Positions 34,260 through 42,587 of a stretch of DNA of 64,000 bases are shown piece by piece. The stretch's first letter is position 1, and each line of letters starts with the position of its first letter. A program made the position numbers and the translations under genes. A model generated the notes under the pieces. It saw only the letters and a list, made by a program, of their open reading frames with translations. It searched no databases and was not told where the DNA came from. The DNA comes from Nocardioides sp. REDSEA-S33_B3 (GTDB taxonomy: Bacteria; Actinomycetota; Actinomycetes; Propionibacteriales; Nocardioidaceae), in NCBI GenBank assembly GCA_001627335.1, contig LUPK01000001.1, positions 1 through 64,000 of the forward strand, given 5' to 3'.

Positions 34260-35930
34260 TTAGTGCGTGACCTCGCCATGGTCGAGCGCGTCGAGGATGG
34301 TCTGCTGCTGGTCGGGTACGACGGGCGCGAAGGTCTGCTGGGTGCCGTTGATCGCGATGGTCGCGGACCGCAGTGGCCGTAGTTGCCGGACGACGTTGCG
34401 GATCGCGACACCGGTCCGTGCCTGGACCTCGCGGCTGACTGCGAGCGCGGTGAACACGATGGTTAGGTGGGCCTCGATCGCGTCGCGGGTGCGGTGGAAC
34501 ATCGGCCGGGCGCGTAGATCGGTCTTGGACATCCGGAAGGACTGCTCGACCTGCCACAACGCGTGGTAGCTGCCGATCACCTCACCGGCCGGCATCAGGG
34601 CAGCGGGGATGTTGGTGACGTAGCCCTTCAGACCGACCAGACGACGGGCCCTGGCCAGGGCCTTCTCATCGAGCGTCCGCGCGCCGTTGGTGGTCTTCAC
34701 AAACCTGGGCGCGCGTGCGGTCTTCTCCCCGGCGACCACGGCGGTCGCGCGGTTCTCCTGCAGGGTGAGGGTCTTGTTGTCTCGCACTGCTCGCTTGGTC
34801 GAGTACGCCCAGATCGCGCGCCACGACCCTGGATGCAGGTCGGGCTCCCAGATCGGCTCGGCCTTGCGGTGGGGGTCGCTGACCGTCTCGGTCGCGCCCT
34901 TGCTGGTGCCGCGTTGGGTCTTGGGGGTGATGGTGTCGATGACCTGGGCGTCGGTGAACGCGTCGCCATGCCAGCGGAAGTGGGACTCCAAGTCGATGGG
35001 CGCCTTGCTGACGCGGGACCCCACGATGAACCGCAGGTCGGCGTCGTCGAGTTCGCGCAGGTTCGTCGCGGACAGCATCCCGGCGTCGGCGACGATCACG
35101 ATGTCGGCCAGCCCGTGTCGAGCCTGGAACTGCTTCACGATCGGGATCAAGGTGAGGGTCTCGGCCTTGTTGCCCTCGAAACAGCCGATCTCGAGCGGAA
35201 ACCCGCGCCGGTCGACCAGCAGCCCGACCACGATCTGGGGGTCGACGCGGCGTTCCTTGGAGTAGCCGACCTTACGCAGGTCGTCTTCCTTCTCGGCCTC
35301 GAAGTAGAGGGTGGTGACGTCGTAGAGGATCAGGCTGATGTCGCCGTGGTTGGCGGCGTGGGTGAAGCAAGCGGTCGCGATCTGGTCGCGGTAGTTGCCG
35401 TGCTCCTTGGTCGTGGCGTGCGCGCGGGCCAGGGTCCGTTTCATCGTCGCGTAGCTCGCAGGCCTCCGACCGAGGTCGGTGAGCACGCGGCCGGTGTCCA
35501 GCAGAGAGGTTGGCTCCACGATCCGGGCGATGACCAGGTCGCGAAAGACCGGGTCGTCGACGACGTCGAACCCGAGGCTGTTGAACACGCCAGCCAGAGT
35601 CTGGTGCAGCAGCCGGGAGTCGGTGCCGAGCACCCGGCCCGCCTCGTCGCGGACTTCCGCGACCGGAGTGGTGATGTCGTCGAGGGCGGGCTGGTCCGCC
35701 GGCGCGGTGACCAGTCCGGCGACCCGTGGAGTCGGGGTGACGTCGAGGTCGAGGGCCGCTTGGCCAGGGTCAGCGAGCAGGCTGCGCGCCTGCTCGAGCA
35801 GCAGCCCGAGTTCGGCGTCGGTGTGCGCGGACCCGAGGTGCTTCACGATCTGCTGACGTCCGCCGGCGTACTCGGCGATCTGTACCGCGGTGGCGCCCGA
35901 CGCGGTCCTAACCCGCCGGATGAACGCCAC
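34260..35930 (-). CDS. IS1634-family transposase
   Basis: A 556-aa DDE transposase of the IS1634 type (IS4 superfamily). It has the DDE parts L-I-L-Y-D-V-T-T-L-Y-F-E, V-I-V-A-D-A-G-M-L-S and the C-terminal Y-H-A-L-W-Q-V-E-Q-S-F-R-M-S-K-T-D-L-R-A-R-P with the catalytic Glu. Length is normal for the family; no stop or frameshift was seen, so it is probably active. Transcribed in the same direction as the interrupted gene. Confidence 0.95.
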   Translation of the reverse strand: MAFIRRVRTASGATAVQIAEYAGGRQQIVKHLGSAHTDAELGLLLEQARSLLADPGQAALDLDVTPTPRVAGLVTAPADQPALDDITTPVAEVRDEAGRVLGTDSRLLHQTLAGVFNSLGFDVVDDPVFRDLVIARIVEPTSLLDTGRVLTDLGRRPASYATMKRTLARAHATTKEHGNYRDQIATACFTHAANHGDISLILYDVTTLYFEAEKEDDLRKVGYSKERRVDPQIVVGLLVDRRGFPLEIGCFEGNKAETLTLIPIVKQFQARHGLADIVIVADAGMLSATNLRELDDADLRFIVGSRVSKAPIDLESHFRWHGDAFTDAQVIDTITPKTQRGTSKGATETVSDPHRKAEPIWEPDLHPGSWRAIWAYSTKRAVRDNKTLTLQENRATAVVAGEKTARAPRFVKTTNGARTLDEKALARARRLVGLKGYVTNIPAALMPAGEVIGSYHALWQVEQSFRMSKTDLRARPMFHRTRDAIEAHLTIVFTALAVSREVQARTGVAIRNVVRQLRPLRSATIAINGTQQTFAPVVPDQQQTILDALDHGEVTH

Positions 35931-35953
35931 CTGGAGACCCTAGACCGAGGCTT

Positions 35954-35977
35954 CTTAGTGCGTGAAAACGCACTAAG
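35954..35977. promoter_or_regulatory. Hairpin in the IS1634 transposase leader
   Basis: CTTAGTGCGT and ACGCACTAAG form a perfect 10-bp stem around GAAA, 24 nt upstream of the transposase start. Such structures in IS leaders can limit translation from transcripts entering from outside. Confidence 0.55.
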
Positions 35978-36016
35978 CCGTCACTGTTCGTGCAGGTCAG
36001 CGCAATCCGGTCCGAA

Positions 36017-36571
36017 TCAGGCGTGGCCAGTGAGCCAAGTCAGGTGGGGGCGGGAGTGCCGCGCCCAGGGCGCAAGCATGCCGCGCTCATCGGGGTCGGT
36101 GGTGAGCACGCTCTGCATCAGGCGCATCGCGGAGATGCCGTCGACCAGCGCGTGATGGATCTTCGTGTAGAGCGCGACCTTGCCGTCGGCGAGGCCCTCG
36201 ATGACGTGCGACTCCCACAGCGGCCGCTCCCAGGCCAGGCGGGTGGAGTGCAGGCGCGAGCACAGCTCGAAGAGCTCGCGGTAGCGGCCGGGCGCCGGCA
36301 GCGCGCTGTGCCGGACGTGGTGCTCGATGTCGAACTGCTCGTCCGGCCGCCACACCAGCTGGGCGCCGGTCTTGACCGAGCGGTGCGGGTGCTTGAGGAA
36401 CAGCGGCGCCACCTCGTCGATGTCGCGCATCGACTCGTACATCTCGCGGATGTAGTCGGGTCCGGCCCCCTCCGGCTTCTCGAACAGCTGCAGCCCGCCG
36501 ACGTGCATCGGCATGGAGCGGTTCTCCGAGAGGAGGAACGCAGCGGAGGGAGGATCGATGACGGAGACCAC
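36017..36571 (-). pseudogene. WS/DGAT acyltransferase, 5' part (interrupted by IS)
   Basis: The N-terminal ~175 codons of the WS/DGAT gene from GTG 36571 (V-V-S-V-I-D-P-P-S-A-A-F-L-L-S-E-N-R-S-M-P-M-H-V), including the acyl-transfer motif H-H-A-L-V-D-G. The frame runs through the 49-bp repeat into the insertion sequence and stops at 36017. Joined to the 3' part after removal of the element and one repeat copy, it would give a normal ~470-aa enzyme for triacylglycerol or wax ester synthesis. Confidence 0.9.
36045..36093. repeat. 49-bp target duplication, right copy
   Basis: Identical to 34192-34240, directly outside the right inverted repeat. No base differs between the copies, which suggests recent insertion. 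Confidence 0.92.
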
Positions 36572-36841
36572 GGAGGAGCCTTTCGGTGGAACGGGTTCTC
36601 GTGAACCTGTCCGGTGAGGGTGGCCCACGATCCTGCCGTGCGCGTGACGCACGCCACAAGCAACAGTGACAGAACGGACCAACGGCGCGGAGGTGACGCG
36701 CGGCCCGCCGATCGTCCACAGGTCGGACCCCTGGTCTGGTCCTCCCCAGGGCGACGACGAGGGAGCCGCGACCGGCTCCCTCGTCCCTAGGTTCGTCCCG
36801 TCCGCGCCGGACCCGCCGGCGCCACCTCTCGGGAGGCATCC

Positions 36842-37216
36842 ATGCACCGCACCGTCCCCACCCCCGCCCGCCCGCTCGACCGCCCACTCGACCGCCCGCT
36901 GGCTCGGCTGCTCGTCGTGCTCGCCGCGGCGCTGGTCGCGCTCCTCGTCACGGCCGCGTCGGTCGGCGCCGCGCCGGACGCCAAGGCCCCGGCGCCGGAG
37001 ACCATCGTCAAGGTCACCGGCAACGCCTCGGAGGGCTTCGGCATCGAGCACTACGACGGCAGCTCGACCTTCCCGCCGACCCACTCCGAGGCGATGGCCG
37101 AGTGCCAGGAGTACTCCGCCAAGGTCGGGCGCATCCGCTGCCGGGTCGAGGTCAAGACCTGGTACCGCGACCTCGTCGCCACCAAGCGTGCGCTGAAGTA
37201 CGCCCACCGCTCCTGA
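36842..37216 (+). CDS. Small secreted hypothetical protein
   Basis: A 124-aa protein. After a basic start (with P-L-D-R repeated) comes a signal sequence L-L-V-V-L-A-A-A-L-V-A-L-L-V-T-A-A-S-V-G-A-A, then a ~75-residue mature domain with two Cys (A-E-C-Q-E-Y, I-R-C-R-V-E), probably a disulfide. No family recognised. The 270-nt gap before it contains the divergent start region of the acyltransferase and nothing else I can name. Confidence 0.6.
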   Translation: MHRTVPTPARPLDRPLDRPLARLLVVLAAALVALLVTAASVGAAPDAKAPAPETIVKVTGNASEGFGIEHYDGSSTFPPTHSEAMAECQEYSAKVGRIRCRVEVKTWYRDLVATKRALKYAHRS

Positions 37217-37321
37217 CCGGCGCCCGGCCGGGACCGGGCCGAACCGGGCCGAACCAGGCCGGCTCGGGCCCGACCCGGGAGGGCGACCCGCACGGACGTA
37301 CGCCGCTGGCAGGATCACCAC

Positions 37322-38446
37322 GTGGACCTCGCCTCGCTCGACCGGCTGCGGTCCCGGCGACTGTCCCGGGGCCTGACCATCGGCCGCAGCTCCTACCGCG
37401 CCCGGGTGGCCCGCTTCCGCACCAAGCGGTGGCAGGTCGCCCAGTGCGCGGTCGCGGCGGCGGTCGCCTGGCTGGTGGCCAAGCACGCGCTGGGCCACGA
37501 GGTCCCGGTCTTCGCGCCGATCGCGGCGGTGCTCGCGCTCGGGACCTCCTACGGCCAGCGGCTGCGCCGCGTCGCCGAGATCACCGTCGGGGTCGCCGTC
37601 GGCGTGCTGCTGGCCGACCTGCTCGTCGCCCTGCTCGGCACCGGCGCGTGGCAGCTCGGGCTGGTGGTGGCCATGGCGATGACGGCCGGGATCCTGCTCG
37701 ACGGCGGCACGATGCTGGTCAACCAGGCGGCGATCCAGTCGATCTTCGTGGTGGCGCTGCTGCCGGGCACCGGTGGGGCCTTCACCCGGTGGACCGACGC
37801 GCTGGTCGGCGGGCTCGTGGCCCTGGTGGCCGCGACCATCGTGCCGGCCGCGGCACTGCGGCGCCCGCGCGAGCAGGCCTCGGTGGTGCTGCGCAAGCAG
37901 GCGCGGCTGCTGCGGGGCGTGGCGGAGGTGCTGCGCGAGGGCGACGCCGACCTCGGGGCCGAGCTGCTGGCCGAGGCGCGCTCGACCGAGCCGCTGATCC
38001 GCGAGCTCGAGGACGCCGCGGCGGAGGGCATGGCGGTGGTGACCTCCTCGCCGTTCCGGATCCGGCACAGGCCGACGGTGCGGCGGATGAGCGACCTGGT
38101 CGTGCCGCTGGACCGGTCGATGCGCTCGTGCCGGGTGCTGGTGCGCCAGGCCGCGGTCGCCGCCCACCGGCGACGGCCGGTGCCTCCGGCGTACGCCGCG
38201 CTGGCCGAGGACCTCGCCTTCGCCGTCGACGTCATGGTGGCCGAGCTGGCCGAGGAGCGGATGCCGGTCGCGGCGCGGCCCGCGCTGCTCGGGGTCGGCA
38301 AGGGCACCGGAGAGGTCGTGCGCACCGACGAGATGACCGCCGACATGGTGCTCGGCCTGCTGCGCGCCGTCGTGGCCGACCTGCTGATGATCACCGGCAT
38401 GGACGCGATGCAGGCCTCCGACGCGCTGCCGCCGCCCCCTCGCTGA
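37322..38446 (+). CDS. FUSC-family (aromatic acid exporter-like) membrane protein
   Basis: A 374-aa membrane protein. Residues about 40-190 hold six hydrophobic segments with the FUSC pattern (P-V-F-A-P-I-A-A-V-L-A-L-G-T-S-Y-G-Q-R-L-R-R, then E-I-T-V-G-V-A-V-G); the C-terminal half is a helical cytoplasmic domain. Relatives export aromatic acids or fusaric acid. GTG 37322 start. No partner adaptor gene beside it. Confidence 0.85.
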   Translation: MDLASLDRLRSRRLSRGLTIGRSSYRARVARFRTKRWQVAQCAVAAAVAWLVAKHALGHEVPVFAPIAAVLALGTSYGQRLRRVAEITVGVAVGVLLADLLVALLGTGAWQLGLVVAMAMTAGILLDGGTMLVNQAAIQSIFVVALLPGTGGAFTRWTDALVGGLVALVAATIVPAAALRRPREQASVVLRKQARLLRGVAEVLREGDADLGAELLAEARSTEPLIRELEDAAAEGMAVVTSSPFRIRHRPTVRRMSDLVVPLDRSMRSCRVLVRQAAVAAHRRRPVPPAYAALAEDLAFAVDVMVAELAEERMPVAARPALLGVGKGTGEVVRTDEMTADMVLGLLRAVVADLLMITGMDAMQASDALPPPPR

Positions 38447-38482
38447 GCCCGGCCGGATCCCGGGCCGATCCTGAGCCGGGCG

Positions 38483-39610
38483 CTAGAGGGACTCGCGCAG
38501 CTCGCGGACGACCGAGTCGACGACGGCCACCAGGTCGCCGCCGGTGGCGGCCGCGACCGCCCGCTGGCGCTGGTAGGACGCGCCGCGCTCGACGATGTCG
38601 CGCACCGAGTCCAGCTCAGCGGCGCACCCGAGCCGCTCGGCCACCGGCTCCAGCCGCACCAGCAGGTCGGCGAGGTCGTCGGTGACGAGCCGCTCGGTGG
38701 ACTGGGCGTCGAGGATGACGATGGCGTCGAGCCCGTAGCGCGCGGCGCGCCACTTGTTCTCCTGCACGTGCCACGGCGGCAGCACCGGCAGCGCCTCGCC
38801 ACGCGCGACCCGCTCGTCGAGGTCGACGACCAGGCAGTGGCACAGCGCGGTGAGGGCGGCCAGCTCGGGGAGGCTGGAGACCCCGTCGCAGACGCGGTTC
38901 TCCAGGGTGCCCAGGTGCGGGGCGGGACGCAGGTCCCAGCGGATCTCGCCGAGCTCGTCGATGACGCCGGTGGTCATCTGGTCGTCCACGAACGACTCGT
39001 ACTCCGCCCAGGTGTCGAAGCAGAACGGCAGCCCCGCGGTCGGCAGCTGCTGGAACATCAGCGCGCGGTTGGAGGCGTAGCCGGTGTCGAGCCCGGCCCA
39101 GACGGGCGAGGACGCCGAGAGCGCCTGCAGGTGGGGGAAGTAGGTCAGCAGCGCGGAGAGCACCGGCATCACCCGGGCCCGCTCCGGCAGCCCCACGTGC
39201 ACGTGGACGCCCCAGATCAGCATCTGCCGCCCCCACCACTGGGTGCGATTGATGAGCTCGGCGTACCGGTGGCCCTCGGTCAGCTCCTGGGTGGTCCAGG
39301 AGGCGAAGGGGTGGGTGCCGGCGCCGTAGAGGTCCAGCCCCAGCTCGTCCGCGGCGGGGACCACCGCCTCGAGCGTGCCGCGCAGGTCGGTCATCGCCTC
39401 CTCGACGGTGCGGCACACCCCGCTCACGGCCTCGACGGTGTTGCGGAGCAGCTCCTTGTGCAGCCGCGAGGGATCCGGCATCCGCGGGTGCGCCGCAGTG
39501 AAGAGCCGGGCGGCCTCGTTGCGCAGGTCGCGGGTCTCCCGGTCCACGAGGGCCAGTTCCCACTCCACCCCGAGCGTGGGCTCGGGGGAGCCACGGAAGT
39601 CGATCCGCAC
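38483..39610 (-). CDS. YbdK-type carboxylate-amine ligase (GCS2 family)
   Basis: A 375-aa member of the glutamate-cysteine ligase 2 family. Motifs: L-G-V-E-W-E-L-A-L-V-D at the start, Y-G-A-G-T-H-P-F, W-G-V-H-V-H-V-G-L-P, and W-D-L-R-P-A-P-H-L-G-T-L-E-N-R-V. YbdK homologues join glutamate to an amine with ATP; physiological substrates are often unknown. GTG 39610 is chosen by alignment with the usual N-terminus; an in-frame start at 39679 exists. Confidence 0.87.
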   Translation of the reverse strand: MRIDFRGSPEPTLGVEWELALVDRETRDLRNEAARLFTAAHPRMPDPSRLHKELLRNTVEAVSGVCRTVEEAMTDLRGTLEAVVPAADELGLDLYGAGTHPFASWTTQELTEGHRYAELINRTQWWGRQMLIWGVHVHVGLPERARVMPVLSALLTYFPHLQALSASSPVWAGLDTGYASNRALMFQQLPTAGLPFCFDTWAEYESFVDDQMTTGVIDELGEIRWDLRPAPHLGTLENRVCDGVSSLPELAALTALCHCLVVDLDERVARGEALPVLPPWHVQENKWRAARYGLDAIVILDAQSTERLVTDDLADLLVRLEPVAERLGCAAELDSVRDIVERGASYQRQRAVAAATGGDLVAVVDSVVRELRESL

Positions 39611-39729
39611 GTCGCACAGCGTTCCACACCGTCGGTCATCGCGCGGCCCTCCCGGGGTGGCGAGGCTCACGTGGTCCACGCGGTGGCACGGGCTTGGGTC
39701 CCCGCGGGGGCTCCTGTCACCATCCGGTC

Positions 39730-41100
39730 ATGGTGGACGCGCGCGAGGTGAACCTGGGCCTGGACCTGTGCCTGCGCGTCGGCGAGCTGCTCCTCTCCAG
39801 CGGGGCGGGTGCGGCCGACGTGACTGCGACGATGCAGTCGCTGTCCTACGCCCTCGGCCTGCGCGAGGCCTCGGTCGACATCACCTTCACCTCGCTGGCG
39901 ATGACCTACCAGGACACCCCCGACGACATCCCGATCGTCGCCACCCGGCAGGTCAAGCAGCGCGCCATCGACTACGAGCACCTCACCCGCGTCGACCACC
40001 TCGTGCGCGACGTCCTGCGCGGCGACCTCGACCTGCGCGGGGCGCGCACCGAGCTGGGCCGCATCACCTCCACCGGTCACCCGCGCGCCCGCTGGGCGGT
40101 GACGCTGGGCTGGGGCGTGATGTGCGCCGGCGTCGGCATCCAGCTCGGCGGTGACTGGGCCGTGATCGGTCTGGCGTTCCTCGCCGCCGTCACCATCGAC
40201 CGGCTGCAGCTGCGGATGGCACGTCGCCGGATGCCGAGCTTCTACCAGCAGGTGGTCGGCGGCGGCGTCGCGACGCTGATCGCCCTCGGCGTGAGCGCCA
40301 CCCCGATCAGCATCAACGTCTCCCAGGTCGTCACCGCCAACATCATCATGCTGCTGGCGGGCATCGGCTTCATGGGAGCGCTGCAGGACGCGCTGACCGG
40401 CTTCTACGTCACGGCCACGGCCCGGCTGACCGAGGCGTTCCTCGCGACCGCCGGCATCATCGCCGGCGTCTCGGGCGGGTTGTCGATCGGCTCGGTGCTG
40501 GGCCTGGAGATCCCGCGGCTGCAGCCGGGGGAGTACTCCCTGCAGACCATCGGCATGCTCGGGCTCGGCTCCGCGGTGGCTGCGGCCGCCTTCGCCTTCT
40601 CCTGCTACGCACCCAAGCGGATCCTGCTGCCCATCGCGCTGGTGGCCGGCGTGGCCATCACGATCTCCGGCACCCTGCAGAACGCCGGCATCGGCCGCGC
40701 CTGGGGCGTGGCGATCGCGGCCCTCTTCGTCGGTCTGGTGAGCTTCTCGGTCTCCGGGTGGATGCGGGTGCCCCCGCTGGTCGTGGTGGTCTCCGCCGTC
40801 GTCCCGATGCTGCCGGGCCTCTCGATCTACCGCGGCCTCACGCTGCTCGGCGAGGGTGGCTCGTCGATCCCCGAGGGGCTGCTGGCGATGACGGCGGCCA
40901 TCTCGGTGGCGATCGCGCTGTCCTCCGGCGTGATCCTCGGTGAGTACGTCGCCCAGCCGCTCAAGCGCGAGGCGCAGCGGCTCGAGACCCGACTCACCGG
41001 CCCGCGCCTGGTCGGTCCGGTCGACCACTCCCTGCGCCGGGACCGGTGGCGGCGTCGGCGCACGGCGCCGGACGGCTCACGGACCGACGACGCCTTCTAG
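39730..41100 (+). CDS. ThrE-family threonine/serine exporter
   Basis: A 456-aa integral membrane protein. The N-terminal cytoplasmic ThrE/DUF1212 domain (L-R-V-G-E-L-L-L-S-S-G-A-G-A-A-D-V-T) is followed by about ten hydrophobic segments, the second half being the smaller ThrE_2-like domain (M-L-P-G-L-S-I-Y-R-G-L). In Corynebacterium ThrE exports threonine and serine. Start ATG 39730. Its 3' end overlaps the convergent DUF402 gene by 24 nt. Confidence 0.9.
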   Translation: MVDAREVNLGLDLCLRVGELLLSSGAGAADVTATMQSLSYALGLREASVDITFTSLAMTYQDTPDDIPIVATRQVKQRAIDYEHLTRVDHLVRDVLRGDLDLRGARTELGRITSTGHPRARWAVTLGWGVMCAGVGIQLGGDWAVIGLAFLAAVTIDRLQLRMARRRMPSFYQQVVGGGVATLIALGVSATPISINVSQVVTANIIMLLAGIGFMGALQDALTGFYVTATARLTEAFLATAGIIAGVSGGLSIGSVLGLEIPRLQPGEYSLQTIGMLGLGSAVAAAAFAFSCYAPKRILLPIALVAGVAITISGTLQNAGIGRAWGVAIAALFVGLVSFSVSGWMRVPPLVVVVSAVVPMLPGLSIYRGLTLLGEGGSSIPEGLLAMTAAISVAIALSSGVILGEYVAQPLKREAQRLETRLTGPRLVGPVDHSLRRDRWRRRRTAPDGSRTDDAF

Positions 41101-41652
41101 GCCGCCCAGGTCGCCCAGGGCGTCCAGCCGCCCCAGCCACTCCTGGGACCGGCCGTCGAACGCGCCGCTACCGGCCGTGGCCTCGGCCCACACCTCGTGA
41201 CGCGCGGCGTCCGCCGCCGCGACCACGTCGGCGGGGTAGCCGTAGAGCACCTGGTGCTCCTCGAACTCGTCCTCGTCGTCGACGTACCACTCGCCGCTCT
41301 CGCGGCGGATGACGTCGAGGTCGAGGTCCACCGCGCGCACCACCGCCGGGTCCGTCGCGGTGTCGAGCACCGCCGGGGTGGCCATGTCGACGTAGGCCGT
41401 GCACCAGATGCCGGGGGCGTGGAAGGTCGCCGCCCACCAGCGCTCGCGGGGGAACAGCGTCACGGTGGCGACCTCGGAGACGAACTCGAGGCCGGGCCGG
41501 TGGTGCCGCACACCGGCCGGGGTGCCCACCCACAGGCCGAGGTCGTCGGTCCCGAGCCACACCGCGTCGTACTCCCAGTGCGGACGCTCGCCCCACTTGG
41601 TCATCGCGACGTGCAGCGGCTCCCCGACCTCCATGCCCTCCCCGAGCTCCAT
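41077..41652 (-). CDS. DUF402 domain protein
   Basis: A 191-aa soluble protein with the DUF402 pattern: W-W-A-A-T-F-H-A-P-G-I-W-C-T-A-Y-V-D-M-A-T-P, D-L-D-L-D-V-I, and D-E-D-E-F-E-E-H. Related DUF402 proteins are nucleoside phosphatases or RNA-binding proteins, but this branch is unstudied. ATG 41652; ATG 41634 is an alternative. The tail overlaps the ThrE-like gene. Confidence 0.82.
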   Translation of the reverse strand: MELGEGMEVGEPLHVAMTKWGERPHWEYDAVWLGTDDLGLWVGTPAGVRHHRPGLEFVSEVATVTLFPRERWWAATFHAPGIWCTAYVDMATPAVLDTATDPAVVRAVDLDLDVIRRESGEWYVDDEDEFEEHQVLYGYPADVVAAADAARHEVWAEATAGSGAFDGRSQEWLGRLDALGDLGGLEGVVGP

Positions 41653-41665
41653 GCCCCCAGCAAAC

Positions 41666-41707
41666 GCCGAACCGGCGCGTCCTTCCGGAAGGACGCGCCG
41701 GTTCGGC
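41666..41707. terminator. Perfect 42-bp palindrome
   Basis: The half-site GCCGAACCGGCGCGTCCTTC is followed by one more C and then the exact complement of all 21 bases. It lies between the SDR stop (41745) and the DUF402 start (41652), both on the minus strand. A strong terminator hairpin is the likely role. A degenerate relative is at 54936-54968. Confidence 0.6.
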
Positions 41708-41744
41708 ACGGGGAACGGTGGCTGCGAGGAGCCTCGGGACCCGG

Positions 41745-42587
41745 TCAGACGACCTGGGTCTTGGGCGGCATGACCTTCTTGGAGACCTTGGCGACGACGT
41801 CCTGGTAGCGCGAGCCGGAGAGCTTGGCGAACCAGTGCAGCGCGTGGGCGTCCATGCCGACGAGCACCCGGGCCTGGTCCTTCTCGATGCCGCGGACGAT
41901 GATCTCGGCGGCCCTCTCCGGGGTCATCTTGGCCAGCTTCTCGTCGAAGAACCTGGCGGTGGCGGCCTGGTCCTCCTTGGCCGAGACGCGCGAGTTGCGG
42001 GCGATCGCGGTCTTGATGCCGCCGGGGTGCACGACGGTCACGCCGACGTTGTGGCCGGCGATGAGCATCTCCTCGCGCAGCGCCTCGGACAGGCCGCGGA
42101 CGGCGTACTTCGAGGCGTTGTAGATCGACTGGCCCGGCATCGAGACCAGGCCGAAGAGCGAGGAGAGGTTGACGACGTGGCCGTCGCCGGAGGCGATGAG
42201 GTGCGGCAGGAACGCCTTGGTGCCGTGGAGGACCCCGTTGAGGTTGATGCCGAGGATCCACTCGATGTCGGACCACTCGAGGTCGACGAGGTCGCCGGCC
42301 AGCGCGACGCCGGCGTTGTTGACGACCACGTTGACCCGGCCGAACTGCGCGACGACGGCCTCGGCGTAGGCCTCGAAGGCCGCGCGGTCGGCGACGTCGA
42401 GGCGGTCCGAGCGGACCTCCCGGGCGCCGGCACCCTTCACGAGGTCCACGGTCTCGGCCAGGCCGGCCTCGTCGACGTCGGAGAGCGCGAGCAGGGAGCC
42501 CTTGCGGGCGAGGTTCAGGGCGAGGGCGCGGCCGATGCCGGAGCCGGCCCCGGTGATGACGACGACCTTGTCGGACAGGTTCTTCAT
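41745..42587 (-). CDS. Short-chain dehydrogenase/reductase
   Basis: A 280-aa NAD(P)-dependent SDR. It has the cofactor motif T-G-A-G-S-G-I-G, the structural N-N-A-G-V-A, the catalytic Ser in N-L-S-S-L-F-G and Y-x-x-x-K in Y-N-A-S-K-Y-A-V-R-G, and a C-terminal extension. ATG 42587 overlaps the monooxygenase stop by 4 nt, so the two enzymes are co-produced and probably act in sequence, the SDR making or consuming the ketone handled by the monooxygenase. Confidence 0.92.
   Translation of the reverse strand: MKNLSDKVVVITGAGSGIGRALALNLARKGSLLALSDVDEAGLAETVDLVKGAGAREVRSDRLDVADRAAFEAYAEAVVAQFGRVNVVVNNAGVALAGDLVDLEWSDIEWILGINLNGVLHGTKAFLPHLIASGDGHVVNLSSLFGLVSMPGQSIYNASKYAVRGLSEALREEMLIAGHNVGVTVVHPGGIKTAIARNSRVSAKEDQAATARFFDEKLAKMTPERAAEIIVRGIEKDQARVLVGMDAHALHWFAKLSGSRYQDVVAKVSKKVMPPKTQVV

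Larger units (their letters stand above)
34241..36044 (-). mobile_element. IS1634-family insertion sequence inside the WS/DGAT gene
   Basis: A 1804-bp element with perfect 14-bp terminal inverted repeats: CCTGACTTGGCTCA at 34241-34254 and its complement at 36031-36044. It is flanked by a perfect 49-bp direct repeat of target DNA (34192-34240 and 36045-36093). Long, variable target duplications are a known peculiarity of IS1634. A subterminal TTAGTGCGTGA occurs near both ends. Confidence 0.93.
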
